DNA of 64,000 nt from NCBI GenBank assembly GCA_029990175.1, contig JARKIP010000005.1, positions 56,843,001 through 56,907,000 of the forward strand. The letters run 5' to 3'. Of this stretch, positions 9,519 through 18,864 are shown piece by piece; within the stretch, counting starts at the first letter, position 1, and every line of letters begins with the position of its first letter. The position numbers and the translations under genes were made by a program. Source of the stretch: Petunia secreta (lineage: Eukaryota > Streptophyta > Magnoliopsida > Solanales > Solanaceae). The notes under the pieces were generated by a model. That model did not search any database, was not told the DNA's origin, and saw only the letters and a list, made by a program, of their open reading frames with translations.

Positions 9519-9746
9519 CTACATACCATAAATATTTGTTAGGAATACAATGTACAAGAGAAATAAACCTTAACATCACAAAGAGTGTTCAGAACATTAT
9601 TATTACTGTTCAACATTTAACACCAGTAAAAATGAAACATCATATCTGTCGTGATCGAACATCTGAAAAGACGTTCTTAACATTAACAGAAATGATTATA
9701 ACGACATTGCAGATGTTCCAACATTTAGAAAATTGTAGGTACTTAC
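9519..9746 (-). other. Ulp1 gene intron 2 (MULE-A)
   Basis: Minus-strand donor AAGCCT|GTAAGT and acceptor TATGTAG|GTGGTG, phase 0. Five TGTTC/GAACA words in 228 nt by hand count (gtgttcagaacatt, ctgttcaaca, cgaacatc, gatgttcca). Confidence 0.8.
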
Positions 9747-10625
9747 AGGCTTTGCAACATTCTCAAACAGCCTTCGGGAGTCTCTTTCATTCTTTTCAGT
9801 GATCCACCTGTGCATCCTTGGCATGGTCCTCTCCTTGGGAAAATCCCTGGGACGAACCGCAGGTATTGCTTCAAATACCCAACCCACAAATGCCCAAGGA
9901 AACCCATAAAGATTGTAGTTTGGCCCGTCCTTAGCCTTGCTAGCTGCACGATCAGCCATGGGCTTCGTCAGGTACTCAATGGTCAGCTCGAAGCTCTTCC
10001 GCCCCCAAGGATACTTGGCAAATTAATTTGGAAGATATGCAAGGCAGACCAGTAATTCCTCAATACCAGCTTTTTTGTCCTTGGCGCACAATATTGAGTG
10101 AACAAACCAAGCCATGGCAAGCCCAAACTTATACCGTTCAGGAACTTCCTCATTTTCTATCAAACTCAGCAACCGGGGAGCAGTAACTGCGCTTGCTTTC
10201 CCATCCTCCCATGCCGTTGAAATATACTCCCACATCTCACTGCCCCTCTCTTTCATCGCAGCCTCCCATTGGACACTTGGATAGGCTTGGCATCTCAGCT
10301 TTGTCATCAAAGCAAACTCTTGGAGGCCAAAACGAACAGGCACTCCATTGAAATTGAACCAAGCTTCTTTTTCTTTATTGCACAAAACTCTTCTTAGCAG
10401 AATATTGTGCACCAACCTGGTTGGAAACGATGGCTCATCCGGCAAGTCCAAGAAATGGCCAAAGATACTGTTTTTGAACTTGTCATACAAACCACTTGTA
10501 CGCAGCACAATTCTGAACTCATGCATTCGTCCAATAAGCGACGAGCGGACAGTTTTCTTGGATTGAAAATGCTCATGATCATCCAAGTAAGTCTTCAGCA
10601 CCATTGGTGGAATGACACTGGTAAC

Positions 10626-10670
10626 GTACTCAGGCTGCACGTACTCAGGCTGCACGTACTCAGGCTGCAC
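10626..10670 (-). repeat. 15-bp perfect triplication spanning a splice acceptor (MULE-A)
   Basis: The unit gtactcaggctgcac occurs three times in a row; MULE-B has one. On the coding (minus) strand each unit carries a GTGCAG acceptor followed by CCTGAGTAC, adding residues of the type QPEYV. The exon 2 start is therefore ambiguous among three equivalent acceptors, all in the same frame. Confidence 0.9.
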
Positions 10671-10900
10671 AATGTTTTGAAATTTGTTAGTTTAAGGAAT
10701 CACCACGGTACTAAGAACATAATATCAGATGCATGAAACATCCCTTGAGATGTTCCAAGGAACTACAAGAAAATACTTTGAACATAGTTAAGGTTGATCT
10801 GATCATGCACGCGAGTGTTCTCAAATCACATAAAAAAATATTGAACATTCTACTGTAAAGTGAAGAACAACTTTATGTATGTTCTAGACAACAACTATAC
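10665..10900 (-). other. Ulp1 gene intron 1 (MULE-A)
   Basis: Minus-strand donor AGAGAG|GTATAG and acceptor TTGTGCAG|CCTGAG, phase 0. It holds seven TGTTC/GAACA words in 236 nt, the densest of the coding-region introns. Confidence 0.8.
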
Positions 10901-11353
10901 CTCTCTAGGTGGCTCTGCAGAATCAGCTCCCACGTCTCCTTCGCATCTCTCACCCTCTTCTTATTCCCTACCATTCCTACCTCCTTCACCAGCTTGAACA
11001 TCTACAACCTGTATAACTTCTTGTACATCATCAACATTTGCAACTCCTTCAAATTCTCCTGCAAGATTATTTACTAGCCTTCCCACCTCCTCTTCTTCTG
11101 CCATATTTAAAAGGCTCTCTTTTTTGTTTCCATCTTCATCCCAGTCATCATCACCAAACAGCGCTTCTATTTCTTCTGATAGATTACCAAGATTACCATC
11201 GTCCGGCACCCTCACAGCTTCTTGTGGCCCTACATTTACATCATAGTCTAGGGACGCCTCCTCTTCGTCCTCCAATATAATTCTCCTCTTCCAAGGAGGC
11301 TGTTTACTAGGAGGAGTAGTCTCCTTCCTCTTAATTCCCCGCGTATAAGCCAT

Positions 11354-12430
11354 TGTAGCTGCAAATCACAAGTATATTCATCAATTAAAGATGTGCAAAC
11401 ATGCAATATGGGTGTGTGAAACATAATATACATATGTTTTATCAAACCCTAATTCCAGTAGAGTCATCATCCTCTCGCACGGTCGGAGCACAGTCTCAAA
11501 TGTTCCAGAACTTTAAACATGCACACACAAACATAAACATGCAAAATCTTGACTATATGCACAACATTTTCTTCAACCTTTAGCATATTTATTTTATAAA
11601 ACCCTAATTTATTTTAACAAAAATCATCTAAAATGCATCACCAACTTCAAACATCCCATCACACGTTTAGAACACTGTCTCACGATGTTTGACTCTGCGA
11701 AGGAGTATGCGTACAACATTTTTTCAACCTTTAGCATATTTATTTTATAAACCCTAATTTATTTTAATAAAAATCATCTAAAATGCATCACCAACTTCAA
11801 ACATCGTATCAGACGTTTAGAACACTGTCTCACGATGTTTCATTCTTCGAAGGGGTATGCTCTTAACATGGTAATATAACATAAACATGCAAAAACTTCA
11901 CTATTTGTACAAGAACATAGCACTATTTGACGAAAAAATCAACAAAACAAAGATTTTCACAAGAACTTTCTTCCAGTACTGTAAAAAGGCGTAAAAATCA
12001 TAGTTTTTTCAAAATAGCAAAATAGCAAAAGAAAAACCCCGATTCACTTGAAAACATCAATATTGTTCAAAATTTACCTTTAGATGTTACCGGAGAAATG
12101 TATATGGTCGGCGACGATGATGTTTAGAAAACTGCGTAGAATACTGTAGAAGAGACGAACTTGAGAACTGTGAAGTGTGTGTGAGAAGATTTTTGGGGTT
12201 CGATGTTTTAAATCATTGCACTCTGTCCGTTCGGTTCATTCCCACCTTTGATTAAAAGTTTTTTGGGATTGCTAATTCAGTCCAAAAAGTTTTTAATCAA
12301 GCTCCGCAAGTTTTGTTGTTTCTAATCTGGCCCATGGTTTAATGTTAAACGCGCGCGTTATTCAACGCTCCACGCGCGTCCCCTTTTATAAATTAAATAC
12401 TTGAGAGGGTCTTTTGGCCCATTCTTCTCT
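11354..12430 (-). promoter_or_regulatory. Block Y (MULE-A): promoter, 5' UTR and 5' UTR intron of the Ulp1 gene
   Basis: Upstream region of the minus-strand gene. A splice acceptor TTTGCAG|CTACAATG lies just before the start codon and a donor CTAAAG|GTAAAT lies near 12073, suggesting a leader intron of about 0.7 kb. A TATA-like TTTATAAAAGG (minus) lies near 12390-12400 beside CCACGCGCGTCCCC. A 153-bp tandem duplication (11563-11868) lies in the intron. The distal part, 12230-12400, contains the phrase taattcagtccaaaaagttt common in plant spacers. The element end is near 12430. Transcript boundaries are inference. Confidence 0.6.
11563..11868. repeat. Tandem duplication, 153-bp unit, two copies (MULE-A only)
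   Basis: aacattttcttcaaccttta at 11563 recurs at 11716, followed by the same cataaaccctaattt, atgcatcaccaacttcaaac and gtttagaacactgtctcacg stretches. MULE-B has one copy at about 34615-34765. Confidence 0.9.
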
Positions 12431-13496
12431 ATTAGCTAGTACCACTACTACGTGCTTTCGTTATTATTTTTATAACTAGACATATTGCTTTACTATAGTA
12501 CTATACTACTTATAATAATAATATTTTCGTACTATTTGATTTTTCTTATATTAATAATTTTTTTTCTTTACTTTGTTTCTTAATATAATCCATACTTGAA
12601 TTAAACTATTTTCTTGTTCTCTTAAAATATTAGTATTAACATTTTATTTTTATCTTTTATGTTAGTAAGTTAAACCAATGTTTTCATCCAATATTGGATC
12701 ACTTCCTACCCGTTGTCAGTATATTTGCTTTTAGCCTTCTACTACTACTTTATCAACGTCTATTATAATACTACACCTATTATTTTTATTACTATTATAC
12801 TATTATCAGTACTACCAGTCGCTATATCCAACAGCTATTCCTCAATCTGCCTTTATCTTTTTTGTACTATACTAACTAGATTCATCTATGTATAATAATA
12901 TTATTTACTACTTTCCTTGATTGTTTAAAATTATTTTACAATTTCTAACTTATTTCTATATTGTTTCTTTTTCCTATCTTAAATTTTAGTATTAACACTT
13001 TATTTTTATTTTCCTAATTAGTAAACTAAACTAATATTTTTAATTAATATTGTATCACTTCATCTCAATTCTCATTGCTCACTAGTTTCCTGCATCCAAC
13101 TATCCATCATTCACGTATCCATTGCTATATCTATTATATTATATTATACTATTGTAATACTTCTTCTACTGCTTTCATCACCTACTATTCTAGTCATCAT
13201 AATATTTACCATACAAATTATAAATAATAGTACATCTACCTAGTAAAATAATAATAGTAGTATTATATTACTTAGTTTCTTTCTTTGTGTTAAACAGTAT
13301 TGCTTTGCCACTTTCGCTTTTATATATTATTAGACTATAGAATATCATTATTACTATCTACATATAATTGGAATGTTGCTGTTCTCACTTTAGCTCCTAC
13401 AATTTTTATCATCTTTGTATCTTCTTTAATTTCTACTATTATTACACCTATTATTTTTAGGAACAAACTTTCTTTTCTTTAAAAATCAGATTGTTT
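12431..13496. other. AT-rich spacer with diverged tandem repeat; no gene
   Basis: Very AT-rich, with many tta/cta triplet runs (attataatactacacctatt type). A segment with tagtattaac near 12631 and atcacttc near 12698 recurs about 356 bp later (near 12987), a diverged tandem repeat. The short ORFs here are low-complexity and not credible. It occupies the place where Gypsy-1 should have its 5' LTR and primer-binding site, but shows no match to the 3' LTR at 20538-21886. Confidence 0.6.
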
Positions 13497-14785
13497 ATGA
13501 CCCGCTCTTCTAACAAAGAGTTAGTCAATTACGATCCAGAAATTGAAAGATCTTTTCGCAGAAAAGGGCAAACATCATCTTCTCAAGGCGTAACTTGTGA
13601 AAAAATGGAACACCAACTAGGATATGACAACAACCCACTGGGAATTCCACCATCAGTCCATATGGGGAAGCAATTTGATGAAGTGGTGCCAAGACCAGCA
13701 AATAGAATCTTAAGGGATTATGCTAGACCAGACCGTTTCAATTGTGAATCTAGTGTCAGGAACCCACCTGTGGCAGCCAATAACTTTGAAATCAGGACAA
13801 GCCTGATTTAAACAATTCAACAGTCTTGCACCTTTACTGGTGATCCAAGTGAAGATCCACACAGTCATTTAATTAATTTCTTAGAACTTGTTTAAACTGC
13901 TAAATATAATGGAGTATCTCCTGTAGCAATAAAGTTAAGGCTATTTCCTTTTTCTTTGAATGGAGATGCCGACTTGGTTGTGAAGTTTGCCTCAAGGTTC
14001 TATTACTACATGGGACCAGATGACTCAGAAGTTTTTAAATAAATATTTTTTTCCTACTAAAACAACAAAGTTAAGGCAAGATATTTCTAATTTCTTGTAG
14101 ACTGACACTGAGTCAGTTTATCAGGCATGTGAAAGATTAAAAACAATGCTAAGAAAATATCGTCATCATGACATTCCTGAACATATGCAGCTGTACATTT
14201 TCTATCACAGGCTAAAACCCTCTTCTAGAAATGTGATAGATGCAGCTGCAGGAGGTTCCATAATGGGCAAAACCACAATCGAAGCATTGCAATTGTTGAA
14301 TGAAATTTCTGAAAATGCCATTCAATGGCCATCTGATTGTGTTGTAATAAAGAGAGCCTCAACAGTAAATTAGGCAGATGCTTTAAATACACTAACACAA
14401 CAGATTGTTTCTCTGGCACAAAAGTTTGAATCATTTTAGGTTAATACACAACAATCAAGCCAATCTGAGGCTTGTGACATGTGTGGAGGAAACCATCTGA
14501 ACCATGAATGCCAAGCAACTAATCAGAATGATGAACATGTCAATGCCATCGGTTACAAGTCGTACCTTTTTGGAAGTTCAATGGCACCAAAACACCCAGG
14601 ATTTCAATGGAGCAATCAAAATGGTGCTGAGAATTCTCAAAGTTTCCAGAAGCAATCGGTACAAGATCCACCAGGTTGCCAGAATCAAAATCGAGGGCAA
14701 CCGAATTTCAGGCCATATCAGCAAGCAGTTTCGCATCAGCAAAGGCCTCAACAAGCACATCCAAGTCTTGATGACCTTTTGTACT
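13497..14785 (+). pseudogene. Gypsy-1 Gag (capsid/nucleocapsid), broken
   Basis: It starts MTRSSNKELVNYDPEIE, as does Gypsy-2. An in-frame stop at 13809-13811 and several later stops and shifts interrupt it. The segment 14146-14373 (RKYRHHDIPEHMQLYIFYHR) is the retrotransposon Gag helical core. A CCHC-like knuckle CDMCGGNHLNHEC (CX2CX3HX4C) lies near 14480-14518, the form found in Athila-type Gags. The C-terminal part is Gln/Pro-rich (14580-14785). Gag would package element RNA into virus-like particles. Confidence 0.8.
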
Positions 14786-15095
14786 AGTACATTAAGACAA
14801 CTGACGAGAAAATAGAAAGTCAAAATTCTGCCCTCAATAATTTGGAAATTCAGGTCAGCCAATTGGCAACTTTTATGTCAGAAAAGATTCTTACCAATCA
14901 ATACAGAGAAAAATCCAAAGGAACACCTTAAGGGCATCGCGTTACGGTCAGGTAAGAATCTTGATGAACCTTATACAGACAGACATGACAAGAGTTTGTT
15001 AGAACAACAGGTTGATAAGGGTAAGAATGTTGACACACCTTTTGAACCATTAGAAGAGAAAGAAGTCAAGAAAAAGAAAGAAAAGAATAAGAGAA

Positions 15096-16074
15096 ATGAC
15101 TCCTTTCCCTGTGACAATTCCTTTTCCACAAAAAATGAAAAGAGAAAAGCTTGATGGTCAGTTTGCAAAATTTTTAGAAATTTTAAAACAGATTCACATT
15201 AATATTCCTTTCACTGATGCTTTATTACAAATGCCTTCATATGCCAAGTTTTTAAAAGAAATTTTGTCAAGTAAAAGAAAATTGGAAGAAGTTTATGTGG
15301 TAATTCTTACTGAAAAATGTAGTGCTATACTTCAAAATAAGCTACCACAAAAAATTTGGTAACCCAGGAAGTTTTACAATTTCATGCACTCTGGGAGGAG
15401 TTCATATTGAAAAAGAACTTTGTGATTCTGGAGCTTCAATAAATTTGATGCCATTTTCTATTTTTAGAAAATTGGATCTTGGTGAGATGAAAAATACAGT
15501 TGTTTCTCTTTAATTTGCAGATCAAAGTACTAAGAAACCTAAGGGGATAATTGAGAATGTGCTCGTAAAAGTGGATAAATTTATTTTCCCTGTTGATCTC
15601 ATAGTACTTGAAATGGAGGAATGTCCTGATGAACCAATTATTCTTGGTAGACCTTTTCTTGCTACATGTAGAGCAATCATAGATGTCCATCAGAGACAAC
15701 TAATTCTGAGAGTTGATGAAGAAAGAGTCATCTTTGATATACAAAAGATACTAAAGTATTCAGGAGATGAAACATCATCTTCATATTTTTCTATTGACAT
15801 GATTAGTGATCTTGCAGATGAATTCAAAGATGACCAATTAATTTTGGACTCAATGGAAAGATGTTTAGCCAAGTCTGGCACCACACAAGATAATGATCTA
15901 ACCATCAAAAGTGAAACTGAAATATTGGAAAAAGATCATGAGGATGAGGAGACGCAATCAGATGAAGTTCAACCAAAAATTGAACTCAAAACTCTCCCTT
16001 CCCATTTGAAATATGTTTATCTTGAACATGATTTATTTCCAGTAATTATTTCTTCTTCTCTGACTCTAGAATAA
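15096..16074 (+). pseudogene. Gypsy-1 aspartic protease region, broken
   Basis: The retroviral-type aspartic protease shows the catalytic signature LCDSGASINLMP near 15420 and the second-half signature ILGRPFLAT near 15640-15666. It would cleave the Gag-Pol polyprotein. A frameshift near 15322-15360 and stops at 15511-15513 and 16072-16074 break it. Between 15720 and 16074 lies an acidic linker leading to the reverse transcriptase. Confidence 0.8.
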
Positions 16075-16083
16075 GAAAATAGT

Positions 16084-17145
16084 TTGATTCAAGTACTGAG
16101 AGCACACAAAGGAGCTTTAGGATGGACTGTAGCAGATATGAAAGGGATTAGTCCAGCTATTTGCATGCACAGAATCCTCATGGAAGATAAGTACAAACCA
16201 ATAGTCCAACCTCAAAGGCGATTGAATCCAAAAATGCAAGAAGTGGTGAAAAATAAAGTTATTAAGCTTCTGGCGGCAAATATCATTTACCCAATTTCTT
16301 ATAGTCCTTGGGTAAGTCCTGTACAGGTAGTACCAAAGAAAGGAGGTATGACATTTATCAAAAATAAAAATAATGAACTCATACCTACCAGAACAGTTAC
16401 AGGGTGGAGAGTCTGTATTGATTACAGACGTCTAAATGATGCTACTAGAACAAATTATTTTCCTTTACTATTTATTGATCAAATGTTGGAAAGAGTTGCA
16501 GGGTACAGTTTTTACAGTTTTCTTGATGAATATTCAGGGTATAACCAAATACCAATTGCATCGGAAGATCAGGATAAGACAACTTTCACATGTCCCCATG
16601 GAACCTATGCATATAGGAGAATGCCATTTGATTTATGCAATGCACCTGCTACATTTCAGCGTTGCATGTCAGCAATTTTTTCGGACATGACTGAGAAAGT
16701 TCAAGAAATATTTATGGATGCTTTCACTCTCTTTGGCAAAATATTTGATGATTGTCTTAATCACCTGACCTTAGTTCTTAAGAGATGTGAAGAGACAAAC
16801 TTAATTCTTAATTGGGAGAAATGTCAATTTATGGTTAATGAGGAAATTATTTACATAAAATCACTGTTAAAGGGATAGAAGTTGATAAGGTTAAAATTGA
16901 TCTTATAGCAGGGTTACCCCCTCCCACAACTGTTAAAGGCATTAGAAGTTTTCGTGGTCATGCAGGTTTTTACAGACGGTTCATAAAAGACTTTTCAAAG
17001 ATTTCAAAACCGTTGACTAACCTTTTGATGAAAGATGTTAAATTTGATTTTTCAGGTGATTGTTTGAAAGCATTTGACATCCTTAAGGAAAAATTATCAA
17101 TTGCCCCTGTAGTTGTGTCCCCTGATTGGAACCAACCTTTTTGAG
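16084..17145 (+). pseudogene. Gypsy-1 reverse transcriptase, broken, active site changed
   Basis: Recognisable blocks: SPWVSPVQVVPKKGG, WRVCIDYRRLNDAT, FLDEYSGYNQI, TFTCPHGTYAYRRMPFDLCN and APATFQRCM. The catalytic box reads IFMDAF where the family has FMDDF, so the second catalytic Asp is Ala. A stop at 16876-16878 and a later shift follow; the connection region (LPPPTTVKGIRSF, FYRRFIKDFSKI) continues to about 17145 in another frame. Confidence 0.85.
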
Positions 17146-17693
17146 GTCATGTGTGATGCTAGTGATACAGCAGTTGGAGCTATTTTAGGCCAGAAAAAAG
17201 ATAAAATTTTTCGTCCCATTTACTATGCCAGTAGAACATTAAATGAGGCCGAACTGAATTATGCCACAACAGAAAAAAAACTAATGCCAGTAGTATTTGC
17301 TTTTGATTAGTTTCGGTCCTATTTGATAGGGACCAAGGTCACTGTTTTTACTGATCATGCAGCTTTAAAGTACCTCTTAACAAAAAAGATGATAGATCTA
17401 GATTGTTAAGATGGATTTTACTTCTCCAAGAGTTTGACCTTGAAATAAAAGATAAAAAGGGAACGGAGAATCAGGTAGCAGATCACTTGTCTAGATTAGA
17501 AAATTCCCCTCTTGATTTGTGTGATATAAAAGAAGAATTTCCTGATGAACACATTTTTTCTATCAACTCAATTGTGACTCAACCACTCTGGTTTGCAGAC
17601 ATTGCAAATTACTTGGTTGGAAAATGGACACCCCAATATCTCTCTTATCAGCAAAGGAAAAAGCTCATATCTGATGCTAAATATTATCTGTAG
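17146..17693 (+). pseudogene. Gypsy-1 RNase H region, broken
   Basis: It begins FEVMCDASDTAVGAILGQ with PIYYASRTLNEAELNY and TEKKLMPVVFAFD, the plant Gypsy RNase H signatures; the ADHLSRLE end block follows at about 17475-17500. There is a stop at 17308-17310 and a frameshift near 17385-17400. This enzyme would degrade the RNA strand of the RNA/DNA hybrid. Confidence 0.8.
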
Positions 17694-17705
17694 AATGCCC
17701 CTTAC

Positions 17706-18864
17706 TTGTTTAGAGTTTGTCCAGATAATATAATTAGAAGATGTGTAACTGAAGATGAGATGAACAAGATTTTGTATCATTACCATGATGGAGCAATTGG
17801 AGGACATTATGCAGCAAACCGAACTGCCTTTAAAGTTTTGGAAGCTGGATTCTTCTGGCCAACACTTTCTAAGGACGCTCATGTTTACGTTGCACAATGC
17901 GACAGGTGGCAAAGAACAAGTAATATCACTAAAAGAGATGAGATGCCATTACAGTCAATACAGGTATGTGAAATATTTGATGTTTTGGGGAATAGATTTC
18001 GTGGGTCCTGTTCCCGCATCTCAGTCTTTTGAATATATACTTGTGGTTGTGGATTATGTTTTACAATGGGTTGAAGCTATTCCCACTAGAAAGAATGATG
18101 CTCGAACTGTGTGTAATTTTCTCAGGAAAATATTTTTACCAGGTTTTGCACACCACGAGTCATCATTAATGACCAAGGGACCCATTTCATAAATAGACAA
18201 TTTTCTTCTTTGCTATCAAAATATGGTGTGACTCACAAAACAGGAACACCATAACATGCTCAAACGCAAGGACAAGTTGAGGTTCTAACCGTGAACTAAA
18301 ACGGATACTTGAAAAAACGGTTGGAATCTCAAGAAAAGACTGAGCTGTAAAATTAGATGATGCACTATGGGCATACCGAACGGCATTCAAAATGCCAATT
18401 GGTACATCCCCATACAGATTAGTCTTTGGAAAAGCTTGTCATTTGCCAGTTGAATTGGAACATAAAGCCTTTTGGGCACTGAAAGCATTGAATTTTGACT
18501 TAACCTCTGCTGGTAAAAATAGATTTTACAGGTTAATGAGTTGGAAGAATTGAGGATGGAAGCCAATGAAAATGCAAGGATTTACAAAGAAAAAACAAAA
18601 ATATGGCATGACAATTTGATCGGACCAAAGAATTTCAAAATTGGAGATTATGTTCTTCTTTACAAGAGCCGTCTCAGGCTATTTCCAGGAAAATTGAAAT
18701 CCAGGTGGACAGGTCCTTACATTGTTACAGATGTTACTCCATACGGAGCAATAGAAATTCAACAGCTCGATGGAGGAGAGAAGTTTAAGGTCAATGGTCA
18801 CAGGCTAAAATTGTATTTTGGAGGACATTTTGAGCAACAACCATTAGTAACCATGATAGATTGA
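17706..18864 (+). pseudogene. Gypsy-1 integrase, broken
   Basis: The N-terminal zinc-binding HHCC module reads YHYHDGAIGGHYAANRT ... CDRWQR: the last Cys is Trp. The core (FWGIDFVGPVP, VVVDYVLQWVEAIPT) is in another frame from 17785, and sequence through 18540 carries several stops. The C-terminal part 18541-18864 (WHDNLIGPKNFKIGDYVLLY, RLFPGKLKSRWTGPY) is open to a TGA at 18862-18864. It would insert the cDNA into the genome. Confidence 0.8.

Larger units (their letters stand above)
7782..11353 (-). pseudogene. DUF1985-Ulp1 (C48 cysteine protease) gene, MULE-A copy, nearly complete
   Basis: A five-exon minus-strand gene. Exons: 11353-10901 (acidic N-terminus), 10664-9747 (DUF1985, with WFNFNGVPVRFGLQEFALMT), 9518-8926 (linker with Gly/Arg stretch and CSCKCHDC), 8825-8633 and 8444-7782 (Ulp1 fold). 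All introns are GT-AG and join in frame. The protease shows His in ESTHYVTC (codon 8151-8153), Asp in VYDCNIG, and Cys in TACGAYA (codon 7914-7916), so the catalytic triad is present. Ulp1-family enzymes cut SUMO-like modifiers; whether this one does is unknown. Lesions: TAA after GGRNGRE in exon 1 and TAA after LVCLAYLPN in exon 2 (MULE-B reads Glu there). In VANDAL elements, element-encoded proteins counteract silencing; a comparable role is inference. Confidence 0.85.
1..12430 (+). mobile_element. MULE-A: multigene Mutator-like element with DUF1985-Ulp1 gene (left end outside window)
   Basis: This unit holds, in order, a Mutator transposase (+), a short coiled-coil ORF (+), a GRF zinc-finger ORF (+), a short coiled-coil ORF (-), a basic-repeat ORF (+) and a DUF1985-Ulp1 protease gene (-). 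The same order recurs in MULE-B at 21887-35307, which defines the element. The right end is placed near 12430 because A and B are similar up to the shared run cttctct and unrelated after it. The left end lies before base 1. I found no long terminal inverted repeat; VANDAL-type MULEs often lack one. All large genes are broken, so this copy is probably not autonomous. The family assignment rests on gene content (established for Ulp1-carrying MULEs such as Kaonashi in Arabidopsis and CUMULE in melon) and not on a database match. Confidence 0.82.

Noticed and set aside
12340..12430. Terminal inverted repeat of the MULE
   Set aside because: The right-end sequence has no inverted match near 21887 and the true left end of A lies outside the window, so no TIR can be shown.
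12620..13000. tagtattaac words in the AT-rich spacer as VANDAL-type protein sites
   Set aside because: The spacer lies outside the MULE, and its composition produces such words by chance; the TGTTC/GAACA signal does not extend here.
12713..13482. Short plus-strand ORFs in the AT-rich spacer
   Set aside because: Low-complexity Tyr/Ile/Leu/Ser strings, with no conservation or promoter.
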